Of a DNA stretch of 64,000 nt, positions 59,712-64,000 are shown in pieces. Positions within the stretch are counted from its first letter, which is position 1, and each line of letters begins with the position of its first letter. The translations under genes were made by a program, and so were the position numbers. Origin of the DNA: Panacagrimonas sp052386745. Its GTDB lineage: Bacteria > Pseudomonadota > Gammaproteobacteria > Nevskiales > Nevskiaceae. The notes beneath the pieces were generated by a model, which did no database searches, was not told the DNA's origin, and saw only the letters and a program-made list of their open reading frames with translations. Location of the stretch: positions 1 through 64,000 of the forward strand of contig JBQTJW010000022.1 in NCBI GenBank assembly GCA_052386745.1, written 5' to 3'.

Positions 59712-61715
59712 ATGAAAAGCGACGTGGCGTGCCGTGCGGGCAGGGCGGGGCGGGAGGTGCTGCCCGCGTACCTGCCACTGGCCCTGGTGCTGCTGGTGGC
59801 GGCCGTGTGCTGCGACCTGGGCGGCCTGGACCACGCCGTGGCCGCGCATTTCTACGATGCGACCCGCGGCGCGTTCCCCGCCCGCCACGCCTTCTGGGCC
59901 GAGGACGTGCTGCATCGCGGCGGCATCTGGCTGGTGGTGCTCACGGTGATCGCGGCGGGCGGTGTGCTGGCCGCCTCACTGCGGTATCCGCGGCTGCGGA
60001 CCTGGCGGCGCGAGGCGGTGTTCGTGCTCGCGAGCATCGCCCTCACCACCGGCGCCGTGGCGCTGGTGAAGCAGTCCACCGACATCGATTGCCCCTGGGA
60101 CGTGGCCGAATACGGCGGCGAGAACGCCTACGTGCACGTCTTCCAGGCCAAGGCGCCGGGCAGCGCGCGCAACCACTGCTTCCCCGGCGCGCATTCCTCG
60201 GGCGGGTTTTCGCTGATGGCCGTGGCCTTCGTGGTCGCGGTGCGGCGGCGCCAGCTCGCTCGGCAGGCCCTTGCTGCAAGCTTCCTGCTGGGCCTGGGCT
60301 ATGCCGCCACGCAATGGGCGCGGGGCGCGCACTTTCCGTCGCACGACCTGTGGAGCGCGCTGGTGGCCTGGAGCGCGGCCTCGCTGCTGGCGCGCCGGAT
60401 GCTGTTCCCGGCGACGGTGCGGGTGCCCGATCCGCGTGCCGTTTCCGCAGCGGCACTGGTCGGCGCGGTGCTGATGGCCGGCATTCTCCTGCAGCCCGGC
60501 GCGGTGCAGGCCGGGGCGCAGCCGCCCATCCGCGAGATCGCCTTTCGCGGCAACGAGGTCACCCTGCCGGAGGTGATGCTGCGCGAGATGTCCATTGCCC
60601 CCGGCCAGCCGGCCGACGAGGACGCCATCGAGGCCAGCCGTCAGGCGGTGCAGAACCTGGGGCTGTTCCGCAGCGTGGTGACTTCGCAGGAGCCGCTGGA
60701 TGACGGCGTTCGCGTGATCTTCACCGTGCGCGAGAAGTGGTACCTGCTGCCGTACCCGCGGCTGTCGGCCAACACCGACGGGCAGAATTCCGTCGGCGCC
60801 GAACTGCGCTGGAACAACATCGGCGGGCGCAACCAGAGCCTGCGCGCGCTGGTCAGTAGCGCCGACCGCCAGGACGAGGGCCGCGGCCGGCAGCTCAGTT
60901 TCCTGGGCAGCTACCGCATTCCGTTCGTGTTCGATTCGCCCTACACGCTGGACCTGTCGGGTTCGCATGCCGCCACGCCCGTGGAATCGGAGATCACCGG
61001 CATGCCCGAATACGACGAGACCGTCGACGAGGCGAACGTGCTGCTCAGCCGCAAGTTCGGCATGTTCGGCTCCGCCAGCCAGGGCTGGAGCGCCGGCGGC
61101 GGCCTGCTGTGGCGGCGCGAGGACACCTCCGGCATCGGCGCGCCCGATCCCTACGGCGACGCCTACGCGGTGCAGGCGCGCATGGGCTTCAAGAACGTGC
61201 AGGACCGCATCTTCAGCGAGACCGGCACACGGTTTTCCATCGGCCTGGAGACGGCCGACCAGCACCTGCTGTCGGACTACAGCTACACGCGCGTGACGCT
61301 GGACTTCAAGCAGTCGCTGGCGCTCGGCAGCGTGCCGCACCAGACCTTCGAGTGGGGCGTGGAGGCCGGCAACGCCAACGGCGGCCCGCGCGACAAGAGC
61401 TGGGACTTCTCGCTGGGCGGCACCAACGGCCTGCGCGGCTACGAGCGCAACAGCTTCCAGGGCGATTTCTACTACCTGGTCAACGCCAGCTACCTGCGCC
61501 CGCTGTACTGGGACTGGCTGCGCCTGGTGGCGGGCGTGGAAGCCGGCAACGTCTACAAGGATGCCGACCAGATCAACACCGAGATCCGCTGGAGCTTCAA
61601 CCTGGGCCTGCGCGTACGGCTCACGCAGCTGGTGAACGTGGAGTTCGAGGCTGGCATCGCCCTGCCAATGGACGACGACAGCGGCCGCATCTACGGCAGC
61701 CGCAACGGCTTCTAG
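59712..61715 (+). CDS. PAP2 phosphatase fused to POTRA/outer-membrane barrel domain
   Basis: 667 codons in one frame. Residues 1-235 are a six-helix PAP2 acid phosphatase: KQSTDIDCPWD (Lys120; Cys in place of the usual Arg), HCFPGAHSSGGF (His161) and RGAHFPSHDLWSA (Arg204, His211). Residues 244-262 are hydrophobic and followed by AVQA-GAQPP, a signal-peptidase-I-like site after Ala267. Then one POTRA domain (IREIAFRGNEVTL, VREKWYLLPYP) and a BamA/TamA-like barrel from about 350, with NGLRGYERNSFQGDFYYL and final Phe in SRNGF. An internal ATG at 60399 could produce the barrel part alone (438 residues). Confidence 0.85.
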   Translation: MKSDVACRAGRAGREVLPAYLPLALVLLVAAVCCDLGGLDHAVAAHFYDATRGAFPARHAFWAEDVLHRGGIWLVVLTVIAAGGVLAASLRYPRLRTWRREAVFVLASIALTTGAVALVKQSTDIDCPWDVAEYGGENAYVHVFQAKAPGSARNHCFPGAHSSGGFSLMAVAFVVAVRRRQLARQALAASFLLGLGYAATQWARGAHFPSHDLWSALVAWSAASLLARRMLFPATVRVPDPRAVSAAALVGAVLMAGILLQPGAVQAGAQPPIREIAFRGNEVTLPEVMLREMSIAPGQPADEDAIEASRQAVQNLGLFRSVVTSQEPLDDGVRVIFTVREKWYLLPYPRLSANTDGQNSVGAELRWNNIGGRNQSLRALVSSADRQDEGRGRQLSFLGSYRIPFVFDSPYTLDLSGSHAATPVESEITGMPEYDETVDEANVLLSRKFGMFGSASQGWSAGGGLLWRREDTSGIGAPDPYGDAYAVQARMGFKNVQDRIFSETGTRFSIGLETADQHLLSDYSYTRVTLDFKQSLALGSVPHQTFEWGVEAGNANGGPRDKSWDFSLGGTNGLRGYERNSFQGDFYYLVNASYLRPLYWDWLRLVAGVEAGNVYKDADQINTEIRWSFNLGLRVRLTQLVNVEFEAGIALPMDDDSGRIYGSRNGF

Positions 61716-61803
61716 GAGTTGCACCGGGCTGACGGCCGGCGGGTCATCCACTACGCTTCAGGCTTTCGCCGCGCGGGCGAGCGGCCTGATCACAAGCGCA
61801 GGA

Positions 61804-64000
61804 ATGATGAGAAGAATTCGGGGATTGCGCCGACTGGCGATGGGCAGCGTCATCGCATCGGCCCTGATGCTGGCACTGGCGTGCAGCGGCGTGACCACCT
61901 TCACAGAGACGCCGCCGCCGATGGCGCCCCGGCAGACCGTGCACTACCAGCAGGACGTGCAGCCGATCTTCGACAGCAAGTGTGTGGCCTGCCATTCCTG
62001 CAACGACGCGCCGTGCCAGCTCAAGCTTTCGAGCTGGGATGGGGTCGAGCGCGGCGCCTCCAAGCTCAAGGTGTACAGCGCCTTCCGCGACAAGGACCAG
62101 GCGCCCACGCGGCTGGGGACGGATGCACTCGGCGTGGAGCAGTGGCGGCAGAAGGGGTTCTTCTCCACCCGCTTCGCGCCCGAGGACGAGGAGACGCAGC
62201 CGCTGCATGCCTCGCTGATCCACAGCATGGTGGAACTGGGCCACCAGCAGAAGTGGGCGCCCAACTCGCGCCTGCCCGAAACCATCGAACTGGGCCGCGA
62301 GCGAAGCAACCAGTGTCCCAGCATGGACGAGTTCGAGGACTACGCCGAGGACCGCCCCGACCAGGGCATGCCCTGGGCCATGACCGGCCTCACCGACCGC
62401 GAATACCGCACGCTCACCACCTGGGTGGCCGAGGGCAGCGTCGTCGAGCCGTCACCGATCCGGCCCACGTCGAAGGAACTGGCGGCCGTCGAACGCTGGG
62501 AGACCTATCTCAACCGTGGCGGCCCGCGCGAGCGCCTGGTGGCGCGCTACCTGTTCGAGCACCTCTTCCTGGCGCACCTGCATTTCTCGGACGAGGGCAG
62601 CCCACACTTCTTCGAACTGGTCCGCTCCCGGACCCCGTCCGGGCAGGACCTGATCCCGGTCACCACCGCCCGGCCCAATGACGACGCCCGCGGCATCGTC
62701 TATTACCGGTTCCGGCTGATCACCGAGACCATCGTCGAGAAGACCCACATCACCTACGCCCTGAACGAGCAGCGGCTCCGGCGCTACGACGAGCTGTTCT
62801 TCGGCGGCGACTGGACCGCGTCCGACACGGACCTGCCCGGCTATACGGCGGCCGACCGCGCCAACGCCTTCGCCACGTTCGCGGCCATTCCGGCGCGCTC
62901 GCGCTACCGGTTCATGCTGGACAACGCCGAGTATTTCGTCCGCAGCTTCATCCGCGGGCCGGTGTGCAGCGGGCAGATCGCCACGTCCGTGATCCGCGAC
63001 CAGTTCTGGGTGATGTTCGAGAACCCCGCGACCGAGCGCTACGTGAACAGCGCCACCTACCGTCTCCAGGCCACGCCCCTGCTCGGTGTGCCGGGGCAGG
63101 ATACGGCGCTGATCGAGATCAAGGAGGAGTGGGACCGGTATCGCGGCCAGCGCAACGGGTACACCGCGCTGCGGCAGACCGAGTACGCCAGGGACGAACC
63201 CGAAGGCCCCGACCTGGACGACCTCTGGGACGGTGACGGCCGCAACCACGACGCCCTGCTCACCGTGTTCCGCCACCACGACAACGCGGCGGTGGAGCGG
63301 GGCCTGATCGGGGCCATCCCCGAGACCCTGTGGGTATTCGACTACCCGTTGCTGGAGCGCAGCTACTACCAGCTGGTGGTCAACTTCAACGTGTTCGGCA
63401 GCCTCTCGCACCAGCTCCAGACGCGGCTGTATTTCGACCTCATCCGAAACGAGGCCGAGTACAACTTCCTGCGCTTCCTGCCCCCCGCGGACCGCGACCG
63501 GCTGCGGCGCCAGTGGTACGCGCGCAAGGGCAAGCAGAAGCTGTTCACGACCTACGCTGCGCCCGACGAGTCCGTGCCCACGCAGGTGCGCTATGCGACG
63601 GACGACAGCAAGACGGAGTTCGCGACCCTGGTCTTCAGCCACCTGCGCAAGGTCATGGGGCCGCCCGACGTGATCAACCGCTGCGCCGAGGCGGACTGCC
63701 AGGTTCCCACGCACAGCGAGAGCATGAGGCAGGCCAACCGCGCGCTGCGGCTGCTGGCCGAGGCGCCCGCCGACGCCTTCCCCTTCATCACGCGAATGCC
63801 CGAGCTGAGCTACCTGCGCGTGACCGTGCCCGACGGCGAACCGCTGGTGTACTCGCTGGTGCACAACCGCGCGCACAGCAGCGTGGCCTTCCTGATCGGC
63901 GAAGAACGCCGCCTGGAGCCCGACAAGGACACGCTGACCATCCATCCCGGCCCGCTGGGGAGCTATCCGAACTTCATCTTCGACGTGCGGCTGGCGGACC
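61804..64000 (+). CDS. cti: Fatty acid cis/trans isomerase, partial (3' end off window)
   Basis: At least 732 codons, open at the right edge. A signal peptide (MGSVIASALMLALACSG) is followed by DVQPIFDSKCVACHSC with the haem c site CxxCH at residues 60-64. Further family segments are KGFFSTRFAPEDEETQPLHA, PHFFELVRSRTPSGQ and WVFDYPLLERSYYQLVVNF. Cti is periplasmic and converts cis-unsaturated acyl chains of membrane lipids to trans, stiffening the membrane under solvent or heat stress. Two adjacent ATGs (61804, 61807) are possible starts; AGGA lies just upstream. Confidence 0.93.
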   Translation, partial: MMRRIRGLRRLAMGSVIASALMLALACSGVTTFTETPPPMAPRQTVHYQQDVQPIFDSKCVACHSCNDAPCQLKLSSWDGVERGASKLKVYSAFRDKDQAPTRLGTDALGVEQWRQKGFFSTRFAPEDEETQPLHASLIHSMVELGHQQKWAPNSRLPETIELGRERSNQCPSMDEFEDYAEDRPDQGMPWAMTGLTDREYRTLTTWVAEGSVVEPSPIRPTSKELAAVERWETYLNRGGPRERLVARYLFEHLFLAHLHFSDEGSPHFFELVRSRTPSGQDLIPVTTARPNDDARGIVYYRFRLITETIVEKTHITYALNEQRLRRYDELFFGGDWTASDTDLPGYTAADRANAFATFAAIPARSRYRFMLDNAEYFVRSFIRGPVCSGQIATSVIRDQFWVMFENPATERYVNSATYRLQATPLLGVPGQDTALIEIKEEWDRYRGQRNGYTALRQTEYARDEPEGPDLDDLWDGDGRNHDALLTVFRHHDNAAVERGLIGAIPETLWVFDYPLLERSYYQLVVNFNVFGSLSHQLQTRLYFDLIRNEAEYNFLRFLPPADRDRLRRQWYARKGKQKLFTTYAAPDESVPTQVRYATDDSKTEFATLVFSHLRKVMGPPDVINRCAEADCQVPTHSESMRQANRALRLLAEAPADAFPFITRMPELSYLRVTVPDGEPLVYSLVHNRAHSSVAFLIGEERRLEPDKDTLTIHPGPLGSYPNFIFDVRLAD

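Noticed and set aside
60399..61715. Barrel domain as an independent gene
   Set aside because: An internal ATG with a plausible signal peptide exists, but no stop separates it from the PAP2 part and no clear ribosome-binding site was seen, so it is kept as one CDS with the alternative noted.

Overview
The window is GC-rich, densely coded DNA from a proteobacterial chromosome, most likely a gammaproteobacterium. The reasons are inference from gene content and order: PhoH-type ATPase, bcp, gcvR and dapA in a row, engB next to cytochrome c4 and dsbA, divergent tesA/ybbA, rsxB overlapping nth, and a fatty-acid cis/trans isomerase. There is no rRNA, CRISPR array, intact insertion sequence or prophage. 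One tRNA is present, tRNA-Ser(GGA).

1-10 kb is housekeeping: fabH, a secreted peroxiredoxin, mtgA, a DUF3617 protein, a thioesterase, then the tight plsY-birA-coaX run and a single-chain pyruvate carboxylase. 10-20 kb holds a glutathione S-transferase overlapping an NlpC/P60 lipoprotein, a decayed reading frame, a bestrophin-like channel, a minus-strand run (hypothetical, carbamoylputrescine amidase, RsxB-like ferredoxin, nth), then PhoH/bcp/gcvR facing dapA and a small lipoprotein. After tRNA-Ser (20-23 kb) lies a small accessory stretch with an orphan coiled-coil ORF, ParDE- and VapBC-type toxin-antitoxin pairs and a 2OG-Fe(II) oxygenase. htpG, a DUF3015/DUF4105 pair, cobS-cobC and apaH follow.

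29.8-35.1 kb looks like a polyprenyl-phosphate-sugar module: a GT2 synthase facing an operon of a methyltransferase, an SMR/EamA-type small transporter and two large polytopic GT-C/GT87-type proteins. It abuts a Tad (Flp) pilus locus at 35.6-44.3 kb: flp, cpaB, cpaC, cpaE, cpaF, tadB, tadC, tadD and a DUF3613 protein. No prepilin peptidase or TadE/F/G is in the window. engB, cytochrome c4, a DsbA-like protein and an M14 peptidase come next.

47.5-64 kb is dominated by envelope-lipid genes: an FAD oxidase, DUF1365, cyclopropane synthase operon; tesA facing the ybbAP-type ABC transporter; an LTA-synthase-family enzyme; an in-frame fusion of a PAP2 phosphatase to a POTRA/outer-membrane barrel; and a fatty-acid cis/trans isomerase that runs off the right edge. 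Between them are a VOC protein, a truncated hsdM relic, and a short-chain dehydrogenase-fold protein that carries the T-x4-F-x-G and S-x12-Y-x3-R signatures of halohydrin dehalogenases. That protein and the PAP2-barrel fusion are the two most novel items.
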